Shown here one piece after another: positions 35,176-48,098 of a stretch of 64,000 nt of DNA. Each line of letters begins with the position of its first letter. Within the stretch, counting starts at the first letter, position 1. The DNA is from Circinella umbellata (taxonomy: Eukaryota > Mucoromycota > Mucoromycetes > Mucorales > Lichtheimiaceae). Made by a program: the position numbers and the translations under genes. The notes under the pieces are model-generated. The model was not told where the DNA came from. It saw nothing but the letters and a program-made list of their open reading frames with translations, and ran no database searches. The stretch covers positions 185,600-249,599 of the forward strand of contig JAIWNF010000065.1 in the NCBI GenBank assembly GCA_025093555.1, written 5' to 3'.

Positions 35176-38100
35176 TGTTGTATGTTGATTTAATATAAAA
35201 AGAAGATAGAATAAAGGAGAAAAACCAAGAAAAATAAATAACAATAAAAAAAGAAAGTGGAAGAAGGGACTATGAGTTATATATCCAAGAAGTTGGAGTT
35301 TTTTTAAATTAATTAAAGAGGCCCAAAAAAAAAGAGAAAAGAAAAAGACCACCAATTATTGAAAACTTAAAATACTTTTTTTTTCATCCATGTAACAAAA
35401 TTCAGGGCCAGATCTTCCGTAATCCATCCTCACTATTTCCCTGCTCCTCCCCCCAAAAATAATAATAATGCATAAATTCTTTTGCAAATGTAAAGAAATA
35501 AACCAAGATGGTGGTGTAGTATAATAATACTAATAATACTAAAAATAATAGTGAACAATATATAAGCTTTTTTGGGGTCCATAAAAACTTCAAGTAACAC
35601 ATGCTTTTACTTTTTAGTATGTAGAAGTTACCTCATTTTTTAAATCGAAAATCCCTTTCCATATTCATTGCCCAGAACATTTTTTTTTTTGCCAATGACA
35701 GCATTGAAAAAATATAATAGTAATTAGTAAACAAAAAAAACCGGGGGGAGGGGAAAAAGATATAAAACATTCACATTTTTTTGAATTTGTTTACATAACT
35801 CATTTATTATGTGTAACTTTTGTTTCACAAGTTTGACTAGTATGGGAACGGGCACGGACAAAAAAAATAAATACATTTTTTAAAACTGATCGAAAGAGAA
35901 CAACAACCACTAAACCTGTCAAAAAACACAAAACCTGTTATCATTCTATTACACACACATCAAACACATATTTATTTATTCAACTTTACTAACTAAAAAG
36001 TATTTTTACGTATGATAATATACCTCTTTGTACTAGTCTCGATCGTATTACCGTTTCGTTATTAGTTACTGTATAACCAACAATATACTTGGACTTTTTT
36101 TAATGGGGAAATCTTGTTTTTTTGGGTTTCCATGTCATTATAATTATTATCACAATAAATTTTGTAAGATTCTTGAGATTTTTCTTTTTTTCTAACCTTT
36201 ATCGTTCCTATTTTTTTTTTAAGACCAAATAGATCAAGTTGTTATTGAATTAATCAAATTGACCAAAAAAAGAAAGTAAATATATATTTAATACCCAATA
36301 GATCGGTAATATATCAACAAAATAAATAATAACACACTTTTATTCTCGCCATAACTTATAAACAAATAATATCATCTTGTCGATCATATACTTTAATTGT
36401 TCACGCTACGTAATGTTAAAGTTTTGCATTTTTTATTTGAGTTTATTTATAATAATTAATTAAATTGATCAGTTTAGTAAAGTAATAATAAAGGGACAAG
36501 AATAGAGGAAGAGGATGATGATTAAAATCATAAGAAAAACAAGGGACCTCTTCTAGGAAACGATAAAGTACTTTATTTTCTATGGATCAAAAGCCGAGTC
36601 CCGTTTTTTTGTTTCACACTAATCACAAACTTCAGCACACGGTTGTTTTTGAACAGCATTGTTCCACAACACCATGATGATCTTCACATATACATGTATA
36701 TACTCTTCTCCGAGCGAAGATTGTCGATTCCGTTGCTAATATGATTATGGGTTCGAATAAATCGCATGATTAGCATCATGGATGCCTTACTACATTACAA
36801 TAGGTTAATAAAAAAATTATGACACACATCATCTTGAACAACCTACTAGTACTTATATCTATATCCTCCTTAATTATTTCTTCTTCTCTTTTAAGGGTTA
36901 TTATTTTTACTCATCTCTTATAAAAACTTTTTTTCCTTTTTTCTCCTTTAATCACATCTTTTTTTTTTATGCAAAATGTGTAATATTTTATAATTAATAG
37001 TAATAAATCAAAGACACGATTACTATAGAAATATAGTATTCAATATATATTTTTGGTGAGATTCTTTCTCCTTTAAGAAATATATTCATTCTTGTCCACG
37101 AGATTATTATAATAATTGAATGGCTTAGAAGGCGCGCCTTTGTCGTCTCAAAAATAAAATAAAAAAATAAGGAGTTATTGATGGGAATAGAAAAGAATGG
37201 GGGTGTTGGTGGTAGTACGAACTGTCAATGGTGTTACTTTTCAAACAGCTTTTGTGTCTCATCATTATTCTACAAGATTACCTTTTATTACTTGTAATAT
37301 GAGATGATCAACACATGATAAAAGTAAAACAAACAAAAAAAAACAAGAAATAATTATTTTCATTTAAAAAAATAATGTATGTACAAGGAACATGCATAAT
37401 GTACACTAAATAGTTAGAAAAAAACATGACGATCAATTACTGTAATATAAATTCTGATACTTATCATCATCATCATCTCCTCCCCCGAAAGCCAACAAAA
37501 AGAAAAATTAGATAAAGTTTTACCAATTATATAGCTTTCTTATTAGCTGTGATTAGAGGCGTTATTGGTGTTTGCTTGTTTACTTGTTCTGGACATCATA
37601 CAGCGAGAAACTTTTTTATATACAACCGGAAATAAAGATTAACTCTGCGCAACAATTAAGCGAGATAAGTTTTCGTCATATTTCTGGTGACAAAAAAAAA
37701 GGAAATAAAGTGTATAATGAAATCGACGCTAAATTGGTTAAATGCATTAGCAATTACTACATACTAATATCTACTATATACATTATACAACTATCTCAAA
37801 CCCAAAGGTGTTACAAATTAGTGCAAAATATAAAAATCGTTGTGTAACTAAAACTCATTACGTTGCTGCGCGATTTCCTTCTTTTGTTTTTATTTTTTTG
37901 AGTAATGTAAAGTAAAACAAATTTAACGAAACATAATTTATCAAATACGTTCAAGTATTCAATATGAAAAAGCTACACACTGTTGTTGAATATTTGTTTC
38001 TAAATGCTTTACCAAACGAGATAATTAATGGAGCAAATAAATAAGCTGAAAGTAAATTTCAAGTTTACGTTGATCGATGTACTACTCGCGATAGAGTCTC

Positions 38101-40427
38101 AAAAAAAAAAAAGATACGTGTTTATATTATCAGTATATTGCAGTTCTGCCAACCTTACAAATTATTTAAAAAGAACAAAAATATTTTATAAAGTAAAGGT
38201 CTATTTAAGACAATAAAAAAACAGAAGCTCGTACCTATTTTCCGTTTTTTTTCTGTAAAGTGTCTACTTCTGCTACGTAGGTGTAATTATTTCATCAAAC
38301 TCATCCCATGCAGTTTCTTCTGAGTATATAGATTTGACTGGTAGAGTAAGTTTTTTATGAGAATTATAATCAGCGAAACAAAATATTATATACTAAGAAA
38401 GCATATTGGCTATCTGCTGTACGGCAGAAATGCCAAGAGTAGCAGATGTCATTAAATTTCTTGAATGATGTTGATGAGCTTGTATATCGGTATATATTTC
38501 AGTTGGGGCTACTCTGTAGTTTTTACTTTAATTATTGCTTTAAAGGTACACGTTTCCTGTAATAGAAATAATAACTGTTGCAATTCGACGCCTCGTTTTA
38601 AGAAAATGCGTCATTTTTTATCGCATACCCTAGAAGGACCAATATAAAAATGATTATGGGACTCTCTTTCCCATATGTATGTACCTTAATTGCCCATGAT
38701 AGTGTTGTATTGATTTTCCTCGGGTTTATCAACACTTTGTCGGTAAACGTAATCAGGGGTAAATTGGTAAGAAAGAAAGAATTGAAGTACTGTATTGGTG
38801 AAAAATAGGAAGTTTTTCGAAAGGAGAAAAAACTTAAAATTCTATTTAATTTTATGGAGCACTGACTGAAAACTAACTATTAGTGTCTTTTTTCATCTCA
38901 GTTATACACATAATAGTCAATATAGTAAATCTAGTACAAAACTACTTTTAGATGGCGTTGCTGTGTACAACAGTAACATGAGAATGATCTCCAAACAGAA
39001 CATCGATTATTTTTGATCTCTTGTTTTATATTATTACGTAATTTTTGTCGATCATATCATGATAATCTAAAAGAGCCATTTATAATCATCATGGCTGCGG
39101 CCACTCACGCTTTATTATTGCAATCTAAAGAAAAACCAATTTATGATACAATAATGATAATTAATGTGAAAACATCTTTATCTATCCTTGCTGTTTCTTA
39201 AGATCCTTGTATATGGCTCATCCATGTTTTCCTCTCCTCATTGCATCATAATAACAGTTTATTCTTCTCTCCTTTTTTTCTTCTACCTTTATTTAGCTCC
39301 TTTTGACCATGCTTAAATTCGTATAAACTAGTTATATTAGACATTGACCATAGTGATTCAATTATAACTTTCAAGTTCCTAATTATTTCTATTAATTTTT
39401 CACTCCTGTATTTGAAAAATTTCCTTCTCAAGAAAAGGTTGCCATGATATTACTTTTATCACCATAATATTATGATTGAATGTATAGAAGAATAATTTAT
39501 ATCTTTTTTTTTTGTTAAGCAACTAGTAGAAAGAATAAGGGGTTGGGCGTAGGTAGATCAAAAAAAAAAATAGTTGTTTCGTAGTACAAATTATCTAGTC
39601 ATATCCTTGGAAAAAAATATATTACGTATCCAAATCATGGGCAAACGTTATTTGTCATTTTCATTTTGTGTATACTATAGCCAATGTATCCTAACCAAAT
39701 GAACAATAAAAAAAAAGTCAATGCATAATATGCATTCTGTATGTAAATAATTTAGAATGTAATAAGATCGATTAGCATAAAAACTCTTCCCAAAAGGCAA
39801 CATCAAGCACATGTAAAAACCTTTTTTTCTATTGTAGAATCTTAAAAAATCACAGGAGAAAAATAAAGTTTTATTTTACAGTACTTGAAAAAACAAATAG
39901 TGCTATTCTTATCTGTATATTATAATATAGTGTGCAAGTCTTTTTTTTTAAAAAAAAATAGATGCAGTATAAGTTACAACAATAAGAATTCTTCTTTGTA
40001 GCCCTTTGCATATATTGTCATGTGTCTAATATACGATAAAGTTTTTATTTGCTATTACTTTTAAAATAATGGTTTAATTACTATTAGAATAGAGAAAGAA
40101 TAATCGACGATCGTTTCCACTCTGGGTGATTCTACTTTTCTTGATAGTTGTAATTTTTTTCAAGGAGAAGTTTTGACTTTTCAAAGTGGCCCCAGTAATA
40201 ATGAATTATTTAAAAGAATAGGTTCAAGAAGAAGAAAAACAAGGAGCAACATTATTTTTCGAGGAAACCTAAAGAAGATGAAAGAAGAGGTTCAAAATTG
40301 TAAAAATCTCGTTATTTTCATTTTTATTCCTCTTTTTTTCGATAGTTAACTCGTAGTCCATTACTGTATAAACAAGTTATTCACGTTTTTGTTCCTTTAT
40401 TTTTTTTCAAGCCCGAATAATTTGATA
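35176..40427. other. 5.2-kb intergenic region, AT-rich
   Basis: There is no supported gene. It contains the promoter region of the IPK gene and probably that of the plus-strand gene at 40428. Minor islands: a Cys-rich minus-strand frame at about 36632-36770 (see findings); a short minus-strand frame near 38280-38350 reading LPVKSIYSEETAWDEFDEII; an AscI-like GGCGCGCC near 37131. The rest is homopolymer-rich with no protein-like frames. Confidence 0.5.
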
Positions 40428-41442
40428 ATGAACAATAATAAAAAGTTAATACAAAATAATTGCATGGAAAAACATAATCAATATCATTACCAGCAGCAAC
40501 AGAAGAGACATTTTCCTCGCATTTCATCATGGACCTCATCGCTTTCTTCTTTTGCTCATCACCCTCGAGCTCAACAACAAGATTTCATTACCCCAAGTCA
40601 AAGTGGTGTAGCACCTCACCAACATGAACTGAATACTGCCGAAGTAGCAGCTAAGAGTCAAAAATCCCAGCATCACACATGCAAGTTACTTATTCATCGG
40701 GGGTTTACTAATGCAAAAAATAGTTGGTGGGCGTCTATTTATCGGCGAAATACTGTAACTCCAGAAAAACCAAAGAAAAAAGAGTTGGTCCAAAGAAAGA
40801 AACTTAACTCCTTATATAAAAATAGTTCAAAAATAAATAATCATCACCTTCATTCAAATGATACTACAAGCACTCGATCAATCTTACGCTCACCACCATC
40901 GGCTATTCGTCATAGCAGTAGTCATAGCACTATTGTTATTAAGAGCTCGATTCATCGTCGTTCATTTGATAGAGATAATGAGATAAATAAAAATCATAGC
41001 GACAGTGTGGACAATATATTTACTCATCAACACCTGCAACAACAATTCAATAAAAGCGTTGATTCTTCTGATACAAATACAAAAGAGAGTTCTACCACTA
41101 CTAGTGATAGCCCATGTTCATCCCTGTCATCATCAAGCGGCTCCTCATTTACATCGTCATCTACTACATCAATCGCTATTACAAACACGACCCATTTAGA
41201 TATCGGCGTTACTTCTACCAAATCTTCGTGTACCACAGCGACAACAAAAGAAAATATTGTTTTCACGCCAATGTTATTGAAAATAAATAAAAAACAACTA
41301 TCATCAACAAATATACTTAGTAAGATTAGTATTCGTTTGTGCGACGATGATGTTTTAGCCATACAGGGCATTTGCTGTATTTGGACATCTGCAATTTTAC
41401 TACTACAAGCGGTGGTGTATATAACTCTCATACCATGGAATC

Positions 41443-41473
<31 letters not shown>

Positions 41474-42203
41474 GCAACAACAACAGCAACAGCAGATAGC
41501 ACATGACTATCATTACGACACAACGTCTCCGGCATTTCCATCATCATTATCCCCATTGCATTGTCATTCTCAACACCATGTCAAAGACAAACATTCAAAA
41601 GATTGCCGATTATTTGTTGATATCAATAATCGAGGTGATGGCAACACAGGTGTGACAAGAAGGATCTTCACTGGCGATAGTTGGGATAAAAAACAAGTTA
41701 TGTGTCCTAAACTTCGTACGGCATTAACGTCATTAGTTTTTTCTCCCGATGTTACACCCACTATTCCAACCTGTTGGCCACCCTTGACAGAAAGTAGAAT
41801 AATCACTGATGCTATTCAATCGATGCGTCCCTATATAAAACAGCTATGGGCTGAGCATAATACTTCCATGATGCTTTATAAACAACAAATTCCTGTAAGA
41901 CCGACTGAAAGACGGAGTTGGATGAGACAACGTCGAAAAAATATGAAGAATTCTTGTAAGAGCAAGCAATGTAACGAGGATGAAAAAGAGGAATGTTCTT
42001 CATCAAAAGATAAGCAAATTGTCATGAATCTTGCAAGAGAAACATTAGAATATTTTGAGCAGTGGTACGGTAACCATCATGATAGTCCTACGAGTTGTGA
42101 CCAGCGACAACAGCAACGAGATATAGAAATGGATAATTCCACACAGATAAAAGCAATTCATTGGTTACGACAAATTACATCAACAGCAGCAGCAGTTGCT
42201 TAA
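40428..42203 (+). CDS. Low-complexity protein (591 aa) with one hydrophobic segment, function unknown
   Basis: A single uninterrupted frame begins at the ATG at 40428 (MNNNKKLIQNN); the frame is open earlier but without an ATG. The first 300 residues are Ser/Thr/Asn/His-rich and basic. A hydrophobic stretch at about residues 307-336 (GICCIWTSAILLLQAVVYIT) looks like a transmembrane helix, immediately followed by a 20-residue poly-Gln. The C-terminal 200 residues are better ordered: KLRTALTSLVFSPDVTPTIP, IKQLWAEHNTSMMLYKQQIP, ARETLEYFEQWYGNH. No known domain was recognised. It is a convincing gene because a 1.8-kb open frame is improbable in such AT-rich DNA. Confidence 0.75.
41437..41494. repeat. 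CAA/CAG repeat coding for poly-Gln
   Basis: About 19 consecutive CAA/CAG codons lie directly after the hydrophobic segment of the 591-residue protein. Interruption of CAA by CAG codons is seen in the second half. Confidence 0.9.
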
Positions 42204-42859
42204 TATTTTTTGTCATAATAGTTTTGTAATTAATGTATATAATAAATTCACAAGAAAAGTTATTCGTCAATTATCGTACCTTTTTTTTCTTTCCATAATT
42301 TCAAAATATATATAAATCATTATTCCGAACATCATTTTAGATACGTGCGTACTATTATTATTTGGCTATTTTAGCCTTTAGGTATAAATACGTACGAAAA
42401 ATGATTATAATACATACATATATATATATTGACAAGATTGAATATAACACAAATAGTTCTTATTACTATTTTTTAGTAATAATTCTAGGCTGTAATTCTA
42501 AATAATATAACTTGATTTACTTTTCTCTCCAGTTGGAACAGTAGTATTACTGTATTTACCACCACCTTAACCTTCACTAACAAATCCTTCTTTCTTGTTT
42601 TTTATTTGAAACACGTTTGAGGTTATTACTAATCTCAAAATCAGTATCATATAAGTTTGCTTTTTGTTGAAAGTTTCCATTGTTCATATCGTTAGCATTA
42701 TGATTATAACATGTTCGTCACGAAACTGATGACAATTACCACTATGATGTTTTTACTTATTAGTTTCACTACTAATTGGTAATCTATAGGAACGATCAGT
42801 AGAGGCTATCTTTAAGAAGAACAGGATAGCTATGGTTAGGGATCCTCATGAGAATCGAA

Positions 42860-42933
42860 GAACCGGAACCGGACAGGAACCGAACCGATAAGAGTCGAGA
42901 CGGTTCTATGGAAGAAACCGACCGGAACCGACA
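42860..42933. repeat. GC-rich island of repeated GAACCG/ACCGGA motifs
   Basis: Within about 75 bases the hexamers GAACCG, ACCGGA and ACCGAC recur seven or so times (GAACCGGAACCGGACAGG, GGAACCGAACCGATAAG, ACCGACCGGAACCGAC), and one inverted CGGTTC is present. The flanks are AT-rich. It is not part of any open frame. Confidence 0.65.
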
Positions 42934-43207
42934 TTATAATTTGGTAAATTCATGAGTTTTTCAAATCATGATGAGAAAAAACATTAATAACAAAAATAAA
43001 ATATAAAGATTGAGAATGTAAGGCTTCGGTTTTGTATAAACAAGTATAAACTATTAAGAAACAAAGGTATATGCGTTTTCTTTTTAAAATATGTATTAGA
43101 AAAAAGAATCATAAAAAAAGAACTAGTAGTTTTTTTTTGGCAGGCTAGAAAGGAAATCCCAAAATAGATACCCAGCAACAACTAATTTTTTCTTCTTTTT
43201 CTTTCTT

Positions 43208-43490
43208 GCATAATTACTTTCACAAATGTAACAACAGTATTTTTTTTTCTATTATTTAACACACTCATTATTTTTTTTCGGCAATTACTTTTATAGATCC
43301 AGCAATTGTAGTCCTCTAACTTCTATTAACACGACTATTATTTTTTTTAAAAAATAGTTACTTTTACAGATGTAACAGCAATACCACAATGTCTGTTTTT
43401 GATGGATATGTATTTTTATAAATTATCAACAATACATCTTTCATTTACTTATTTCTTTTTGCTAATTATTATAAGGATATGACAACAGTA
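43208..43490. repeat. Decayed tandem repeat, about 73-bp period
   Basis: The core AATTACTTTTACAGATGTAACAGCAGTA recurs, with substitutions, at about 43210, 43282, 43355 and 43461; the first two steps are 72-73 bp. Between cores are T-runs and AACTTCTATTAACACxACT-like sequence. It looks like an old minisatellite. Confidence 0.5.
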
Positions 43491-43995
43491 ATTTTCTAAC
43501 TTCCATGCGGTAAGGCAGCTTTAAATAAAATATTCAATAGTTGCTGTTACTATATATTATCGCTTCAATAGAGCACCACGGCTAAAGATAAAGTGAAAAC
43601 CCATTATTTTTTGTGAGTATTTATGATTGTATGGTTTTTTTTCACTGAATCTTTATGAATGGAGATTGTCATGGAGATTAATTAAAATTATCTATGAAAA
43701 TATTTTAATAAATGCTGTGAATATCCGTGAATTTTCATAAAAATATATTGACTATTTGTGTTCTATGGCTTTTAATTAATAACGATTATTATACATGTTT
43801 ATTTATGAAATTCTTTGAATTCCAATTGCTGATTTTTCGATTAACTCTTTTAAATCTTTTTTTAACATGTATAGTGTGTCAAAATATTAAAGAGAGAGGT
43901 TACATGCTATTGTAACTAGGCACAAACAAAACGCTATTGGTCTTTTTTTTCACTTGATCTTTTTTTCACTTGCTCTTTTTTTTTCTCGGTATAAC

Positions 43996-44187
43996 ATGTC
44001 AAGTAAAGACGCATCACAGCAAATTGCAATGACTCCCACCGATATAATTGAGATGCAAACGTTGTTTCTAAATATATTACGAGCTACACTCCTCCTAGTC
44101 ATTCATCAATTAATATTTCATCCAATCGTTGTAAATCTAATCAGGCAGTCTATTTATAATGTCCACTATTTGGAACAACAAACTTAA
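43996..44187 (+). CDS. Short open frame, possible small gene or exon
   Basis: An ATG after a pyrimidine-rich leader opens a 63-codon frame (MSSKDASQQIAMTPTDIIEM, then a hydrophobic LRATLLLVIHQLIFHPIVVN). A separate frame at 44806-44916 carries an AT-hook-like motif. Whether the two are exons of one gene is not settled, as no clean set of splice sites was found. It sits just left of the MULE relic and could be part of a transposon. Confidence 0.2.
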   Translation: MSSKDASQQIAMTPTDIIEMQTLFLNILRATLLLVIHQLIFHPIVVNLIRQSIYNVHYLEQQT

Positions 44188-44805
44188 TTACAAAAAGAAA
44201 TCTTTAGGACAGGTAAGTAGTATGCCTTGTTTATGGTTCTTTTTTGGAAAGAAGACAGATTAGGCGATATACAGAAACAGCAAAGATAATAAAGGGTTAA
44301 CAGCGCAAGCTCCGAAGCATTGTCGTCAACAAAGATCTCCGTCGTCAATGACTTGTATTGAATATCCCAGTACTTTATCGATGTCACCAGCTAGCATTGC
44401 AGGGTACAAGCAAAACAGTTAGATAATTAGGTATGTTTGACTTTATTATAATGAAAGAAGCTTACTTGATTATGTTATCTGATAAAACACTATGACAATT
44501 GATAGTACAAATATGAACGATTCATTGGATGATCCTGAATTCGTTCAGCGTCACTAGACAGACATTAACAATGTGCCCAAAATCAAAGGTATAATATAGG
44601 CGGGTGATGCTAGAGTGTTAGTTCTTGACTATATGGACTAATTTTCTTCACTTGCATGATAGTTCTTGTACAACAAAGTTATAATATACTAAATCATGAA
44701 GCAAGATAGTATTGGTTTGATCCATTGAATAAAAGGCATTGTTATTTTAAATATATACTGATTATGTCTTTTCTACTATAGTAGTTCTTCGCGATTACCT
44801 TCTCC

Positions 44806-44916
44806 ACTCTCAAGTTCACAACAACATCAACGACGACCATTGAATCCCATACAAATATTCAAGCATCCAAAAAAAGACGAGGTCGACCGCCAAAGAAGGT
44901 TGCCAATTATCAGTAA
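44806..44916 (+). other. Possible exon with an AT-hook-like motif
   Basis: A plus-strand frame ends in KKRRGRPPKKVANYQ and a stop at 44914-44916. KRRGRPPKK fits the AT-hook consensus (RGRP core with flanking Lys/Arg), which binds the minor groove of AT-rich DNA. The upstream part is Thr/Ser-rich. No start codon or clear partner exon was found, and the motif is short enough to arise by chance. Confidence 0.25.
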
Positions 44917-45436
44917 TTAGTATTAAGCTTTAAAAAACTAACTAACTATAACATAGAAGTAATATAGCTAGTAAGGATATTATATATGCAGTAGTATCGT
45001 AACAATTTATCAAATAAATAAAGCTTTTTTAATTGTCAGTAAATAATTGGTATTATTCTATGTTGTTTTTATTTAATATAGTTTAATTATATATTACTTT
45101 CCACTATTTTATATGATTTTATATGATTTTTATATTATTTTCCATGAATTTATTTTCTGTGATTTTCTCTGATACCCAACTTAATGCTTTTTTCTTGAAA
45201 AAAATATGAACTTGCCATTTTCATAAAAAATTCAATAATATTTTTTCACTTTATTTTTTGCCATGGTGTAGCCACGTGGAATACTTAAATGAATATCATT
45301 ACCTCCATTCACCAGTAAACAAAAGCACTTTGATCGTATTACCTTCTTGACTGATGATTCTTGCAACAGCTTCTTCTTCTATAGTTTGCAATAAGAATTT
45401 TAGATAATAATATCTGTTAGGTAAACCAGTGAAAAT

Positions 45437-47349
45437 ATGTTAACCTTTTAACTTGTTGACACGAGCAAGTCTTGTCCTTTCTGCTCTGTTTATTGTACGA
45501 ATCCTGAATTTGGCTACCGTACAAAGATGATCCTGCATCAAGTTAGGGAGAACAAGACCCCAAAAAATGTCACAAGTACATCTACTCGTTGCCTTCTCAA
45601 ACTTGGCAAATAAACTTCTTTTAGTTGACGGTGCCAAGTCTCTATGTAATTATTTGTGTTTACATGGTGATGATGCTTTTTTTATATGTAGTAAGCTACA
45701 AGAATCATTAAATGCTACATAAAAATGTCTCTATTTTTTTTAAAAAAAACTTACATTGCACCATGCTTGGCTCCATTTTTCACGTTTCCGAAGAAACTCT
45801 CTCTCGAAGTATTGATACAGCTCAGGGCCGTCCCATTCTTCATCAACATCAATACACCAGGTCTCAAACTTTTCATGTTCAAGATCAAAATCAACTGGTG
45901 TTTCAGCTCTTATCATATTCATCATTAGGGAGAATGCTGCTTCACGCATTTCTCTCTTTTTCTTCAGAGTTTTTGATGGCGTAGATGGTTTTGCTATGAG
46001 TTTGGTAAGAATATTCTTCTTCCATGCACAAAGGACATGCCAATGACAGATAAGTATCTTCACATTATCAGTGTATGTGCCAGATGATACATCATCATTT
46101 ACAGTATTATATGCCCTATCAATAGCAACTATCTCTGTATGAGAATCGTCGATCATAACATGGGATGGTACGTATCCATGCTCATCCTTAAGCCATTGAA
46201 GCCAATACAAGATTGGATATTGAGCTTATTTGTAATCATCCATGTCAATGGTTTACCCTTTCCAGTAATACTGCATCTTGCTACAGGTGTATAGAGATAA
46301 CAATCATGATTGGTACCATCCACACAAGTTTTATGAGTAGAATCAAGGCATACAAGATCCCCATTCTCTTTCTTCAATAGCTATATAATAACAAATATAT
46401 GATTGATTAAGTAAATGTATCATGTATTTTTATTTGTGTCAATTATCTTACCTTTAATTGCCATTGTGACATAAATGCAAAAAGAACAGTCCCTCTTCAT
46501 ATCTATCAAGATTTTTGAAGTGAAATATCCTCGTTTATATCGGATTTTAGTCTCCCATTTCATAAGACTGTTTGCCATCAAAGGATGAAGTTGGGATTGG
46601 CGTCGAAGATGGATTTTCATCACATAATAGACATAATGATTATCAATTCTCACTGATTATGGTAATTGATCATAGTCTTTGCTATCTAAGATAGTTTCAA
46701 GAACATCCTTGTCAAGACAAAGCATATATTTGATATTTCTCCAGGTAAGACTTTTCTCCACTTGAGCTTAGATGAATTCCATCACAAACTAAAGGAGTGT
46801 ACTAGATGTTGTATCTATCTTGCTACCAGCAGGTTCATGACTGATATGCTGACGCCGGTATTGTACCATGATCATGTTTTGTCTTTACTGTCTTTATTAT
46901 TAACAAAGGCAGTGAATCCTGCCTGGCAATTGCAACAGAATGATTTTTCTTCTTAAGGGGACCATTTTGTTGGCAGGCAAAGTGCTAATATATATTTAAT
47001 TAATCATGTAATGAGAAGAAATAAATCAATAAATACTTATAAAAAAAATAAATGAAAAAATATCTTATTATATATATAAAACAAATTATCAGAAATATTA
47101 CTTCATTAAAAATAAATGATTCATTTCCTCTGCCACGTTTTGACCAGGTGGAGGATGTATATATCTATATTCAAGATATTCATCGTTCTTAAGTCTACGT
47201 CCACCATCACTTTTAGTCTTATTATAAAATTTACAATTGTAAATTGCATCTTGATCTTTGATCCAATTATGATATTCTAATCTTGGAATAGTTAATGTTA
47301 TAGGTCTACTATCATTTTCAGGTCGAGTGATAAATGTAGTATGGTGCAT
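45437..47349 (-). pseudogene. MULE (Mutator-like) transposase, broken
   Basis: Several minus-strand frames make up one transposase. An N-terminal DNA-binding-like exon (47098-47349; NCKFYNKTKSDGG) is followed by a degenerate zinc-finger region (46.6-46.95 kb). The catalytic part reads CLDSTHKT (first Asp), VMIDDSHTEIVAID (second Asp region), the MULE signature CHWHVLCAWKKN, and NNYIETWHRQLKEVYLPSLR near 45.65 kb. Frames change near 46.2 kb and in a T-run near 45.57 kb, and stops interrupt the zinc-finger part. The element is inactive. A truncated relative lies at 27 kb. Confidence 0.75.
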
Positions 47350-47366
47350 TCTGTCTTAAACCGTCA
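47340..47366 (+). repeat. 27-bp inverted repeat, left arm
   Basis: This segment (starting TATGGTGCATTCTG) is the exact reverse complement of 48099-48125. It includes the start codon region of the MULE N-terminal exon. Beyond 27 bp the arms remain loosely similar after a small gap. Confidence 0.8.
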
Positions 47367-48098
47367 TTTGTCCAAAATTAAAAATATTTTAAATCCCATC
47401 AGTTAATATTACATCCCTGGTTAAGGGTATCAAGTCCCATATGTAACATATAATAATGGTCAAAGTGTGACCTAGTTTTATTGTTTTATTGAAAAATTTC
47501 AAGGAAATAGAAAAGAAAATATATATAGATAATGTATAAACAAAATAAAAAGAAAAAAGAAGATTAGGAGAAGAAAAATATCAGAAGATAATAAGAAGAT
47601 ACATATAAAAAAAAGGAAAAAATGAAAAAAAAAGCATGTTAATCATGAACACCTGGTTTATGGTGAACTTTTCGACCAGTTTAAATGATTTATTTCCATC
47701 TTTTATATCATTATATACATAGATATAACGCCAACAATGATTGTAGTATCTTCGAATTTCAATTTTAAGTGGATAGAACATATATTTTATTTACTGACAA
47801 ATAGGTACTAACGGATAATTTATTACCCATTAGCTATTTACTGTTACACACTGCTTTTGCCATCTCGTCTCCCTCATAATCATTATGTTTAATTTTCAGG
47901 TTTGCTTAGTAAACTTTCACATTCCGACAAAACTTTGAAGGCTATGAACTCGATGAAAAATAAGTTTTTTTAAAAAGGAAAACGAGCAATAGATTTAAAA
48001 TACAAAAATAAACACGTTCGATGTGCCAGAATATTGATTACTTGATGTCAAAAATATTTCATAGTGATCAAGTTTTTACGTCGGGATTCAAATTATTT
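47367..48098. other. Sequence between the 27-bp inverted arms
   Basis: This is AT-rich DNA of about 730 bp with no protein-like frame. It may be a small non-autonomous insertion bounded by the inverted arms, or the MULE 5' end next to a second solo terminus. Confidence 0.4.

Larger units (their letters stand above)
42204..43995. other. Intergenic with decayed repeats
   Basis: No gene. It holds the 3' flank of the 591-residue gene, a GC-rich ACCGGA-motif island (42860-42933) and a decayed tandem repeat (43208-43490), both listed separately. Beyond these it is AT-rich. Confidence 0.5.

Noticed and set aside
35176..35355. In-frame 60-codon N-terminal extension of the IPK frame with hydrophobic residues, looking like a signal or membrane anchor
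   Set aside because: It is a Phe/Leu/Ser-rich reading of an A/T-rich leader, and IPK proteins start at the Met before the VIIKLGG loop.
35402..35602. Minus-strand frame of 66 codons with hydrophobic composition (LIYCSLLFLVLLVLLYYTT)
   Set aside because: It is a reading of AT-rich DNA with Leu/Tyr/Phe bias and no splice or start context; a chance frame is more likely than a membrane protein.
36711..36775. GGTTCGAAT-like sequence suggesting a tRNA T-loop
   Set aside because: No matching acceptor stem, D-arm or anticodon arm could be folded at the right distances. No tRNA or rRNA gene was found in the window.
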